From SKPH01 sp051748565 (GTDB lineage Bacteria; Bacillota; Dethiobacteria; DTU022): a stretch of 13,930 bases of DNA. Positions 1 through 6,705 of this stretch are shown here, in pieces (positions within the stretch are counted from its first letter, which is position 1; each line of letters begins with the position of its first letter). The stretch is taken from contig JBNJHN010000056.1 in the NCBI GenBank assembly GCA_051748565.1, positions 1 through 13,930 of the forward strand, read 5' to 3'. Under the pieces are notes generated by a model. That model worked only from the letters and a program-made list of their open reading frames with translations, was not told the DNA's origin and ran no database searches. A program made the position numbers and the translations under genes.

Positions 1-71
1 TAATCTATTACTGCTAACGCCGCCGGGTCAACTGTTCTTCTGTTGTCAATTTTTTTCTTTTCTTCGGACAT
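1..71 (-). CDS. cooS: Probable carbon monoxide dehydrogenase catalytic subunit, N-terminus only
   Basis: Only the first 23 codons are in the window; the gene runs off the left edge. The ATG at 71 is preceded by AAGGAGG at 84-90, a rather long 12-base spacing but with no better start nearby. The peptide begins MSEEKKKIDNRR and continues TVDPAALAVID. A lysine-rich, poorly conserved lead followed by an (S/T)(V/I)DPA(A/S)L stretch resembles the N-termini of anaerobic nickel CO dehydrogenases (CooS/AcsA), just before the CGFG/CCRxC cluster-binding region. The cluster ligands themselves are outside the window. The call rests on this short match plus the cooC-like gene directly upstream on the same strand, 83 bases away. 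If correct, it oxidises CO or reduces CO2 using a Ni-Fe-S C-cluster. Too little sequence is present to separate a stand-alone CooS from the subunit of acetyl-CoA synthase. Confidence 0.6.
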   Translation of the reverse strand, partial: MSEEKKKIDNRRTVDPAALAVID

Positions 72-154
72 TCTCTGGTTTAACCTCCTTTAGATTAGTG
101 AAATGAGAATGTTGCTAACAAAGCTAAATCGGCCATACTAAGCAGCCGTTCAAC

Positions 155-913
155 TCACCTCCCGCAAGACATCTTATAAATTTTTTCCAGGCCGGGCAAA
201 AGGTCATCAAGATTTGAGACCAGAGGTTCACCACGGCGTGCTTTTTCCAAAACTTTTTCGGAAAATGGAATCATGCCGGCAAATCTTTCCGGCGGCAGTG
301 AAGATTCAAGATAGGCAAGATCTTCATCACTGCGGATCTTATTGCCAACAAAATATACCTGCTCGATTTCCAAATCGCTTGAAAGCCGATCAACAGCCTT
401 TGCAGTAGTCACCCCGGCCCTGGTCGGTTCAACAACTACAAGCATCATCTTAACACCGCGGGCAGTACCACGGGTAAGGTGTTCAATACCGGCGCTCATA
501 TCGAGGACAACCGGTTCAGGGCGATCCAAGAGCATTGCCGTCAATATGGCATTCAAAAAAGAGTTTTCTTTGCAGTAACAGGCAGAGCCACCCTGCTTGA
601 TAGCGCCCATTTTCAGGAACCTGAGCAAATCTTCCCGCAGGGTATAGTTTTCGAGAACGTCATCTACGTCGGGATTAAGATCGACGAATGTGCCGCCACC
701 GGCATTCTTGGCATCGATTACCTCCTGCAGTTCAATCAAAGGCCGCAAATTTTCGAGTTTTTCAGGATCCAAACCCAAAACGAGCCCCAGGTTGGCATCG
801 GGGTCGGCATCGACTGCAAAGACCGGCATTTTGTTAAGAGTAAAACAGCGTACCAGCTGCGCAGATACCGTAGATTTACCGGCTCCGCCTTTGCCGGAAA
901 CAGCGATTTTCAA
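155..913 (-). CDS. cooC: CooC-type nickel-insertion ATPase for CO dehydrogenase
   Basis: This is a MinD/ParA-like P-loop ATPase of the CooC family, which loads nickel into the C-cluster of CO dehydrogenase in the cytoplasm. A deviant Walker A motif, GKGGAGKST, lies at residues 8-15 or so. A DADPDANLG switch I-like segment follows near residue 36. A CYC pair occurs in GSACYCKENS. An upstream in-frame ATG at 937 exists, but I chose the TTG at 913: family members begin directly with MKIAV-x-GKGG, and GGGGTG lies six bases upstream. From this start the two cysteines are residues 112 and 114, the same numbers as the nickel-binding, dimer-forming CxC I recall for Carboxydothermus CooC1. The protein is 252 residues, normal for the family. 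It is followed on the same strand by the probable cooS start. A general CooC/AcsF assignment is secure; the exact client is inferred from the neighbour. Confidence 0.88.
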   Translation of the reverse strand: MKIAVSGKGGAGKSTVSAQLVRCFTLNKMPVFAVDADPDANLGLVLGLDPEKLENLRPLIELQEVIDAKNAGGGTFVDLNPDVDDVLENYTLREDLLRFLKMGAIKQGGSACYCKENSFLNAILTAMLLDRPEPVVLDMSAGIEHLTRGTARGVKMMLVVVEPTRAGVTTAKAVDRLSSDLEIEQVYFVGNKIRSDEDLAYLESSLPPERFAGMIPFSEKVLEKARRGEPLVSNLDDLLPGLEKIYKMSCGR

Positions 914-948
914 AATTGACACCCCTTTGCAGGGCAAAAAAATATACC

Positions 949-977
949 CCTATAATTTATCCTATCCTATTCGACAA
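949..977 (-). promoter_or_regulatory. Candidate promoter of cooC
   Basis: On the minus strand TTGTCG (972-977) and TATAGG (949-954) are separated by 17 bases, upstream of the cooC start at 913. Both hexamers match the sigma-A consensus only partly (4 of 6). The clpC terminator lies just upstream, so an own promoter is expected here, but these boxes are only a suggestion. Confidence 0.35.
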
Positions 978-1033
978 TACAGGCAAAAATTCCTTTACAA
1001 GCCTAAAAGTTGGTACTTTCATAATATTTACAC

Positions 1034-1062
1034 AAAACCCTCCCCGGGCTGGGGAGGGTTTT
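1034..1062 (-). terminator. Rho-independent terminator after clpC
   Basis: A perfect 12-bp stem (1034-1045 pairing with 1051-1062; AAAACCCTCCCC on the plus strand) closes a 5-base loop. It begins five bases after the clpC stop codon and its minus-strand 3' arm ends in TTTT. It ends the ctsR-mcsA-mcsB-clpC transcript and separates it from cooC. The A-tract and T-tract on both sides mean it could also work on the other strand. Confidence 0.9.
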
Positions 1063-1067
1063 GGTGA

Positions 1068-3500
1068 TTATTTTTTGCTGAATGTAAATCCATCCTCTTC
1101 ATCTACATTTACAGCTACGGTATCACCCGGGGCAATTTTGCCCTGAAGCAGTTCTTCCGAGATACCGTCTTCAAGACGGCGCTGAATAACCCTTCTCAGC
1201 GGCCGGGCTCCGTAGTTTGGGTCGAAGCCCTCTTTAAGCAGTTTGCCCTTCACATCATCAGAAACCTCGACACGGAGGCTGTATTCCTGAATCCGCTTAT
1301 TTAATTCGTCTAGCATAATATCAACGATTTGCCTGATATGTTCTTCACTGAGAGCGTGGAAAACAATCAGGTCGTCGACCCGGTTCAGGAATTCAGGCCG
1401 GAAAGTCCGTTTCAGTTCATCCATAACCCGTTCTTTCATCTTCTCATAATCAGCCTCTTCACTGGTTGCCCCGAACCCGACCGCTGATTTGTTCAGGAAG
1501 TTGGCGCCCACGTTCGAAGTCATTATAATCACCGTGTTACGGAAATCGACCGTGCGGCCTTTGCCATCAGTCAGGCGGCCATCTTCAAGAATCTGCAGCA
1601 AAATGTTGAAAACATCCGGGTGCGCTTTTTCTACTTCATCGAGTAAAATAACCGTGTAAGGGTTGCGGCGCACTTTTTCAGTTAACTGCCCCCCTTCATC
1701 GTAACCGATATAGCCGGGCGGCGCCCCGATCAGCCGGGCGGCCGTGTGTTTTTCCATGTACTCGGACATGTCAAGTCGGGTAATGGCATTTTCATCACCG
1801 AAAAGCGCTTCAGCCAGGGCTCGACCCAACTCGGTTTTGCCAACACCCGTCGGCCCGAGAAAGATAAATGAACCGATTGGCCTTTTCGGATCTTTCAAAC
1901 CGGCCCGGGCGCGACGAACAGCCCGTGCTACCGAGCAGACTGCCTCGTCCTGACCGATGATCCTGTTATGCAGAGTCTCTTCCAGTCTGAGCAGCCGGAC
2001 TGATTCTTCTTCCGCTAAGCGCTTGACTGGAACACCGGTCCAGCTTGAAACGATATAAGCAACATCTTCTTCGGTTACCAGGGAAAGGTCAGAAGCGCCT
2101 ACCTTCTGCTCCCATTCTTTTTTCTGTTCTTCCAGATCTTCTTTCAGCTTATGCTCTTCATCGCGAAGCTTTGCCGCCTTTTCGAATTCCTGGTTGCGCA
2201 CTGATGATTCTTTCTCAGTGCGCAGACTGTAGAGCTTGTCTTCCACTTCTTTAAGATCAGGCGGCACTGTGTAGTTGCGGATCCGCACTCGCGAGGCGGC
2301 CTCGTCAATCAAGTCGATTGCCTTGTCGGGGAGGAAGCGATCAGAGATATAGCGATCGCCCAATCTTACTGCCGCTTCGAGTGCCTCGTCGGTAATCTTA
2401 ACCTTATGGTGCGCCTCATAGCGATCACGCAGACCTTTTAAGATAGCAATGCTCTCTTCCCGGGTCGGTTCCCCTACCATAATCTGCTGGAACCTTCTTT
2501 CCAGGGCCGGGTCTTTTTCTATATGTTTACGGTACTCATCCAGGGTAGTAGCACCGATACACTGCATCTCACCGCGGGCTAAAGCCGGTTTAAGAATATT
2601 TGAGGCGTCAATGGCACCTTCCGCTGCTCCGGCTCCGATCAGGGTGTGCAGCTCATCAATGAACACCATAACATTTCCGGCCTGACGCAGTTCGTTCATC
2701 AGCTTACGCAGACGTTCTTCAAATTCGCCGCGGTACTTGGTGCCGGCAACAACAGCCGCCAGCTCGATAGTAACAAGCCGCTTATCGCGTAAAATCTCAG
2801 GCACTTTGCCTTCGATGATCCTCTGAGCCAGGCCCTCGGCGATAGCAGTTTTCCCGACTCCCGGCTCTCCAATCAGGCAGGGATTGTTTTTTGTCCGCCT
2901 GCTTAAAATCTGAATCACTCTTTCAATCTCTTTTTCGCGTCCGATAACCGGGTCAAGCTTGCCCTCTTTCGCCAGTTTGGTCAGATCCCGGCCAAATGTA
3001 TCGACTGTGGGGGTTTGGGGTCCTGCTTTTTCTCCTTCAGAAGCCCTGGCAGTCCCTTCTTCACCACCCAAAAGCTGGATAACCTCTTTACGGGCCCGCT
3101 TTAGATCAATACCCATGTTGGATAAAACCTGGGCGGCAATACCTTCGCCCTCCCTGACCAATCCAAGCATCAGATGCTCCGTCCCAACATAATTATGCCC
3201 CAGGTTTTGGCTTTCCTCGATAGCAAGTTCAACGACTCGCTTGGCTCGAGGGGTATAACTGATCCCCTGTTGTACAACTTTCTCGCCTTTTGGTGTAATC
3301 CTTTCTACCTCATGGCGAACACTGTTCAAATCTATGGACATGTTTTGCAGGGCCCGGGCGGCAATACCCGAACCTTCTCGAACCAATCCCAAAAGCAGGT
3401 GTTCAGTGCCGATGAAGTTGTGATTTAACCGCTTGGCTTCTTCCTGGGCTAAAACCAGGACCTGCTGTGCTCTCTCAGTAAATCTTCCAAACATGAACAT
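1068..3500 (-). CDS. clpC: ATP-dependent Clp protease ATPase subunit ClpC
   Basis: This Hsp100 AAA+ unfoldase feeds substrates, including arginine-phosphorylated proteins, to ClpP in the cytoplasm. It is 810 residues, normal for ClpC. Visible in order are two N-domain repeats (about 2-145, each with an IGTEH or VGTEH signature), AAA1 with Walker A GEPGVGKT (211-218) and Walker B VFIDE (279-283), a UVR-like coiled-coil middle domain rich in K and E (about 425-470), AAA2 with Walker A GPTGVGKT (549-556) and Walker B LLDE, a VGF loop near 674-676 that fits the ClpP-docking tripeptide, and sensor-2 GARPLRR near 764. A GTG at 3509 is in frame, but it lies inside the Shine-Dalgarno AGAGGTG. The ATG at 3500 gives the family start MFMFGRFTERAQ. 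It is last in the ctsR operon, but 170 bases separate it from mcsB, and an inverted-repeat element fills that gap. No CtsR box is visible directly upstream. Confidence 0.97.
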   Translation of the reverse strand: MFMFGRFTERAQQVLVLAQEEAKRLNHNFIGTEHLLLGLVREGSGIAARALQNMSIDLNSVRHEVERITPKGEKVVQQGISYTPRAKRVVELAIEESQNLGHNYVGTEHLMLGLVREGEGIAAQVLSNMGIDLKRARKEVIQLLGGEEGTARASEGEKAGPQTPTVDTFGRDLTKLAKEGKLDPVIGREKEIERVIQILSRRTKNNPCLIGEPGVGKTAIAEGLAQRIIEGKVPEILRDKRLVTIELAAVVAGTKYRGEFEERLRKLMNELRQAGNVMVFIDELHTLIGAGAAEGAIDASNILKPALARGEMQCIGATTLDEYRKHIEKDPALERRFQQIMVGEPTREESIAILKGLRDRYEAHHKVKITDEALEAAVRLGDRYISDRFLPDKAIDLIDEAASRVRIRNYTVPPDLKEVEDKLYSLRTEKESSVRNQEFEKAAKLRDEEHKLKEDLEEQKKEWEQKVGASDLSLVTEEDVAYIVSSWTGVPVKRLAEEESVRLLRLEETLHNRIIGQDEAVCSVARAVRRARAGLKDPKRPIGSFIFLGPTGVGKTELGRALAEALFGDENAITRLDMSEYMEKHTAARLIGAPPGYIGYDEGGQLTEKVRRNPYTVILLDEVEKAHPDVFNILLQILEDGRLTDGKGRTVDFRNTVIIMTSNVGANFLNKSAVGFGATSEEADYEKMKERVMDELKRTFRPEFLNRVDDLIVFHALSEEHIRQIVDIMLDELNKRIQEYSLRVEVSDDVKGKLLKEGFDPNYGARPLRRVIQRRLEDGISEELLQGKIAPGDTVAVNVDEEDGFTFSKK

Positions 3501-3537
3501 CTTGTTCACCTCTTTTTATTTTAATGGTCCTCATTGC

Positions 3538-3665
3538 CGCGAGGACGGTGGAGTTGTCAACACATTTATGATTATCAGATAAATCTGCGTGATGTCGTGA
3601 TTACGGGTCTGTGGTTATCTGTCATTATCGAACCATCAATGGTTGACAACTCCACCGTCCCCGCG
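3538..3665. repeat. Small palindrome-ended mobile-type element (REP/MITE-like) between mcsB and clpC
   Basis: GGACGGTGGAGTTGTCAAC at 3543-3561 is repeated exactly in inverted orientation at 3642-3660. After one mismatched pair (3542/3661) the match continues through CGCG (3538-3541 with 3662-3665). The 80 bases between hold two smaller inverted repeats, CAGAT-AA-ATCTG (3576-3587) and AACCAT-CA-ATGGTT (3631-3644), and several TTATC motifs. CCGCG stands directly outside both ends (3537-3541 and 3661-3665) and could be a 5-bp target duplication. No open reading frame of note is inside. The GGGACGGT start resembles, from memory, the repeats accompanying Y1/REP-type transposases in Clostridia. It could be a non-autonomous element or an mRNA hairpin; its copy number is unknown. 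Confidence 0.7.
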
Positions 3666-3670
3666 TCGAT

Positions 3671-4738
3671 TTACTCTATACAATTCTTCTCCAGGTAGCG
3701 GTCCAGGGTTTCTTTTATCCGAACCGGACGCTCCAGGTTTCTTTCACTGTCATTTAGCTCTTTACCGGCCAGGAGCTGCAAACACCCGGGCCGGATTAAA
3801 ACTAAAAGTTCGTTTAACAATTTATGATCTACTGTTTTAACCAGGCCGAGATCATAGCCCAGACGCAGATCAGATATAAGTTGAATCGCTTCGTGCGAAC
3901 TCATAACCTGGGCATGCCGGAGAAGCCCAAGGGCCCTCCACGCTTTATCGGCCAGGTTGGCTCTTTTCTTATCTAACAAGGCCTGCCGGGCATTTTGCTC
4001 CTGCTCGATGACCTGGCGAATAACGCTATAGAGGTTCCCGATAATTTCTTCTTCGGTATGACCCAGGGTAACCTGGTTTGAAACCTGCACCAGGTTGCCG
4101 ATTATTTCTGTTCCTTCTCCATAAAGGCCGCGGACAGCCAGGCCAACCTGTGAAAGGGCCCCTAAATAGCGACTAATCTGCCGGGTCATGATTAAGGCCG
4201 GCAGGTGCAACATTACTGACGCTCTCAAACCGGTTCCGATATTTGTCGGGCAGGCGGTAAGATAACCGTACCGGTCATCAAAAGCGTATTCAAGTTCATT
4301 CTCCAATAAATCATCACACTGATCGGCCTCCCGCCAGGCTTCTTCCAACTGTAGCCCGGGTAAAATCGACTGGATGCGCAGGTGATCTTCCTCGTTAATC
4401 ATTATGCCAACTGCTTCATCATTTCTCAGTATTAAGGCCCCGTTTTTTGATTGGCGAGCCAAAAACAGGCTGATCAGGTGTTTCTCAACCAGGGCCTGCT
4501 TTTCAAGACCGGATAGTTCATCCATCGGCCAGTAAGTAAAATCGCTAAAGTCGGGTTTGCCCGATATGGCATATCTTATCTTATCCAGGACGGCATTGGT
4601 ATCTTCTCCAGATGCAAGACATGGATACGGGTACCCTTTGAGATTCCTGGCGGCACGGACCCGGGAGCTAATCACTATTTCTGTCTCCGGACCGCTGCCT
4701 TCCATCCAGCGGCTCAGGCTGAACTCGACTTGTTTCAC
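3671..4738 (-). CDS. mcsB: Protein arginine kinase McsB
   Basis: McsB phosphorylates arginines on CtsR, releasing it from DNA, and on damaged proteins, marking them for ClpC-ClpP. It belongs to the ATP:guanido phosphotransferase family. At 355 residues it is the usual length. Visible are SSRVRAARN (24-32), NEEDHLRIQ (115-123, acidic substrate-arginine pocket), the catalytic cysteine C163 in ACPTNIGTGLRASVMLHLP, and RGLYGEGTE (203-211). The start is GTG at 4738, six bases after GGAGA. It overlaps the mcsA stop by four bases (GTGA), which implies translational coupling. The C-terminal helix reads ERNLERPVR where most McsB proteins have the phosphoarginine-sensing RDxxRA motif, so that allosteric site appears altered while the catalytic residues are intact. 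The stop codon lies five bases from the inverted-repeat element. Confidence 0.96.
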   Translation of the reverse strand: MKQVEFSLSRWMEGSGPETEIVISSRVRAARNLKGYPYPCLASGEDTNAVLDKIRYAISGKPDFSDFTYWPMDELSGLEKQALVEKHLISLFLARQSKNGALILRNDEAVGIMINEEDHLRIQSILPGLQLEEAWREADQCDDLLENELEYAFDDRYGYLTACPTNIGTGLRASVMLHLPALIMTRQISRYLGALSQVGLAVRGLYGEGTEIIGNLVQVSNQVTLGHTEEEIIGNLYSVIRQVIEQEQNARQALLDKKRANLADKAWRALGLLRHAQVMSSHEAIQLISDLRLGYDLGLVKTVDHKLLNELLVLIRPGCLQLLAGKELNDSERNLERPVRIKETLDRYLEKNCIE

Positions 4739-5274
4739 TGCGAATCTCCTTTCTCTCCGGCAACTTTACGTACTTCTTCCTCCATTGCCTTGATCCGGTC
4801 TCGCAAAATAGCTGCTTCTTCAAAACACTCACTCTGGACCTTTTCCTTCAGATCTTCTTTCAGCTGATCCAGCTCGCGTATTTTATTAACCCTGTTCCGG
4901 GCCTTGGCCGGCACCTTGCCGGTATGGGTGCAGCCTGCATGAATACGGCGCAGCAGCGGCCTAAGATTTCCTTCAAAAGCATTGAGGCACTCGCTGCAGC
5001 CAAGCCTTCCAATCTGGCTGAACTGGGCAAAAGTAAGATTACAGGCAGGACACTTATCATTGGCAGCCAGCATGGCTGCACGATTTTCGCCCAGGCTCTG
5101 GTTAAGAATGCTGGTAAAGAGTTTGTGCAAAGAAAACTGGGGCTCAAATGAAAAATCAAGCTCCTCCTTTTTACGGGCACAGTGTTCACACAAGTTCAGT
5201 TCAGTTTGTTTGCCGTTCGCATTTTTTACGATATGAATAGTAGCTTCATTGCGACGGCATTCCTGACACAACAT
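4735..5274 (-). CDS. mcsA: McsA, zinc-finger activator of McsB
   Basis: McsA binds and activates the McsB arginine kinase and modulates CtsR. The 179-residue protein has four CxxC knuckles: C3/C6 and C29/C32 in the first half, C75/C78 and C94/C97 in the second, enough for two zinc sites. A C-terminal UVR domain follows (about 138-172, IRELDQLKEDL through AAILRDRIKAME), the same domain type as in ClpC and UvrB. The frame stays open to 5391, but the ATG at 5274 is the start because it gives the conserved MLCQEC N-terminus and has GAGGAGTG seven bases upstream. The gene lies 22 bases after ctsR and overlaps mcsB by four bases. Known family co-location and the cysteine layout make the assignment firm. 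Confidence 0.95.
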   Translation of the reverse strand: MLCQECRRNEATIHIVKNANGKQTELNLCEHCARKKEELDFSFEPQFSLHKLFTSILNQSLGENRAAMLAANDKCPACNLTFAQFSQIGRLGCSECLNAFEGNLRPLLRRIHAGCTHTGKVPAKARNRVNKIRELDQLKEDLKEKVQSECFEEAAILRDRIKAMEEEVRKVAGEKGDSQ

Positions 5275-5296
5275 TGATAAACACTCCTCATAATGA

Positions 5297-5773
5297 TTAA
5301 TAGCCTGTCTTGAGAAGCTCTCCAAGCGCCACACTGAAAAGCCTGCGCTGCAATTTACAGGAGGCAGATTTACACAACCCTGAAGCAGCATATATTTCTT
5401 CGCGAATTATCGCTTCGAGAATGCAAGATTCACGCCTGGACAATATTTTCTCCTCGCACATTCTTTCCAATAGCTGTTTGACCTTTTTTGCCTCAAATGC
5501 TTCTTCCCTCATGCTCGCGATCAGTTCACGCCATGTTTTGATCTGGTCAGAATCTATGCGGTAAATGCGGATACATCCTCCGCCACCGCGCTTGCTTTCA
5601 ACCAGGTATCCTCTTTCCACAGAAAAACGGCGCTCAAGTACGTAATTGACCTGCGATGGAACGCAGGAAAATTTACCGGCCAGTTCACGACGCTTGATTT
5701 CTATATAACCATTTGTGCTTAACGCCAATAATCTTTTCAGGTATTCCTCAATATAATCAGTAAGGTTGGGCAT
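5297..5773 (-). CDS. ctsR: Transcriptional repressor CtsR
   Basis: CtsR is the class III heat-shock repressor, which binds heptad-repeat operators as a dimer and falls off on heat or McsB action. The 158-residue protein opens with MPNLTDYIEEYLK. It has the helix-turn-helix segment ELAGKFSCVPSQVNYVL (about 30-46) and the wing ERGYLVESKRGGGGCIRI, in which R62 and the GGGG tip (63-66) form the known temperature-sensing, operator-contacting loop. A C-terminal helical dimerisation/ClpC-contact region follows. An ATG at 5791 is in frame, but 5773 gives the conserved start and sits ten bases after AGAGG. It is first in the operon and carries its own operator, so it is probably autoregulated. The late LCKSASCK segment has two cysteines that I do not recall as typical. 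Confidence 0.96.
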   Translation of the reverse strand: MPNLTDYIEEYLKRLLALSTNGYIEIKRRELAGKFSCVPSQVNYVLERRFSVERGYLVESKRGGGGCIRIYRIDSDQIKTWRELIASMREEAFEAKKVKQLLERMCEEKILSRRESCILEAIIREEIYAASGLCKSASCKLQRRLFSVALGELLKTGY

Positions 5774-5797
5774 AGACGCCTGGCCTCTCATTTAATG

Positions 5798-5814
5798 TCT
5801 GACCTTCTCTGACC
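5798..5814 (-). promoter_or_regulatory. CtsR operator (heptad direct repeat)
   Basis: On the minus strand the sequence reads GGTCAGA-GAA-GGTCAGA, two identical heptads with a 3-base spacer that has A in the middle. This fits the CtsR consensus (A/GGTCAAA-NAN-A/GGTCAAA) except for G in place of A at heptad position six. It lies just downstream of the ctsR -10 box, covering the expected transcription start, a classic repression position. Confidence 0.92.
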
Positions 5815-5821
5815 TTAACTA

Positions 5822-5851
5822 ATAATAACTTATTTTATCCGGGATAAGCAA
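5822..5851 (-). promoter_or_regulatory. Promoter of the ctsR operon
   Basis: TTGCTT (5846-5851) and TATTAT (5822-5827) on the minus strand are 18 bases apart. The -10 matches sigma-A at 5 of 6 positions. The CtsR operator begins eight bases downstream of the -10, which supports this as the functional promoter. No sigma-B-like boxes were noticed. Confidence 0.75.
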
Positions 5852-5949
5852 GTGCTGTAGCAGGGCTGAGGGGTCTATGAAGCTATTAAAACTTAATTTT
5901 GCACCGATTATCTTCACTTTACGGCGTTTTACTTCTATTTGCGAATGGG

Positions 5950-6687
5950 TTATTTCCTGATCAGGGCATCTGACTGAGAAATATCACTTTTAATGACCTC
6001 GTTTTGCCAGGATATCTCAATAATATTTTCCAGGCTGTACAGCTGTTTGAATAGTTCTTTTAAGTCCAAATCCAGGGGCACCTCTACCAGAAATTCTATC
6101 TCGATATAATGCTCACCCGTTTCTTCATCAAGCTCAGGATCACTTAAATCACTTTTCCGGATACTGACCATCATACCCCCCAGGGTAGCCCCGATACGGC
6201 CGAGCAATCCGGGCTTGTCGACCGCCCTTACCCGCAGGCGCTTCAGACGCCGCCTGGAAAAAAAGTATCTTTCCGCCCGCCTGAGCATTAGTAAACTGAT
6301 TAAAACAAATACAGAGGTTAAAACTGCTCCAAGATAGAAACCGACACCGGCGGCTAAACCAACGCCCGAAACAACCCAGATCGTTGCGGCGGTTGTGAGA
6401 CCTCGTATGCTGCCTCTTTGCTGCAAGATTGTGCCGGCGCCGAGAAAACCGATGCCGGTGACTACGCCGGCTGCGATACGACCGGGATCGGAAATATAAC
6501 CTTCACCAATCTGTCCGGTAAAGCCGTAGGCGGAGACCATCATAATCAAGGCCGAACCGGAACAAACCAGGATGTGGGTGCGAAAACCGGCCGGACGGTT
6601 ATGGCTTTCACGCTCAAAACCGATTATGCCACCGAGCACTACAGCTAAAAAAAGCCTAAGCGTAATTTCCCAGTAACTAATTTCCAT
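5950..6687 (-). CDS. MgtC/SapB family membrane protein with C-terminal ACT-like domain
   Basis: This is an inner-membrane protein of the MgtC/SapB family. The N-terminal part holds about four or five membrane helices with family signatures: LGGIIGFERE near residue 18, PAGFRTHILVCSGSALIM, GVVTGIGFLGAGTIL and RGLTTAATIWVVSGVGLAAG. A basic stretch (RRRLKRLRVRAV) leads to a cytoplasmic, ACT-like C-terminal domain with PGLLGRIGATLGGMMVSIRK. Family members are tied to growth at low magnesium or to ATP synthase/phosphate homeostasis in pathogens, but the role here is unknown. I chose the ATG at 6687. GAGGA lies at 6700-6704, so a TTG at 6693 has better spacing (7 bases) and would add two residues. 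The ribosome binding site starts at the trxB stop codon, so it is probably co-transcribed with trxB. No clear terminator follows. Confidence 0.85.
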   Translation of the reverse strand: MEISYWEITLRLFLAVVLGGIIGFERESHNRPAGFRTHILVCSGSALIMMVSAYGFTGQIGEGYISDPGRIAAGVVTGIGFLGAGTILQQRGSIRGLTTAATIWVVSGVGLAAGVGFYLGAVLTSVFVLISLLMLRRAERYFFSRRRLKRLRVRAVDKPGLLGRIGATLGGMMVSIRKSDLSDPELDEETGEHYIEIEFLVEVPLDLDLKELFKQLYSLENIIEISWQNEVIKSDISQSDALIRK

Positions 6688-6705
6688 AATCAAAACCAAT
6701 CCTCA

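Noticed and set aside
72..154. Possible 13-codon peptide (MADLALLATFSFH) between cooC and the probable cooS
   Set aside because: No ribosome binding site in front of its ATG and no recognisable similarity; most likely non-coding leader.
479..919. Long plus-strand open frame (146 codons) opposite cooC
   Set aside because: It is the shadow of a well-supported minus-strand gene with clear family motifs and has no ribosome binding site or recognised domain.
5275..5391. Extension of mcsA to an upstream ATG at 5391
   Set aside because: It would run into the ctsR coding region and add an unrelated cysteine-containing lead; the ATG at 5274 has a good ribosome binding site and the family N-terminus.
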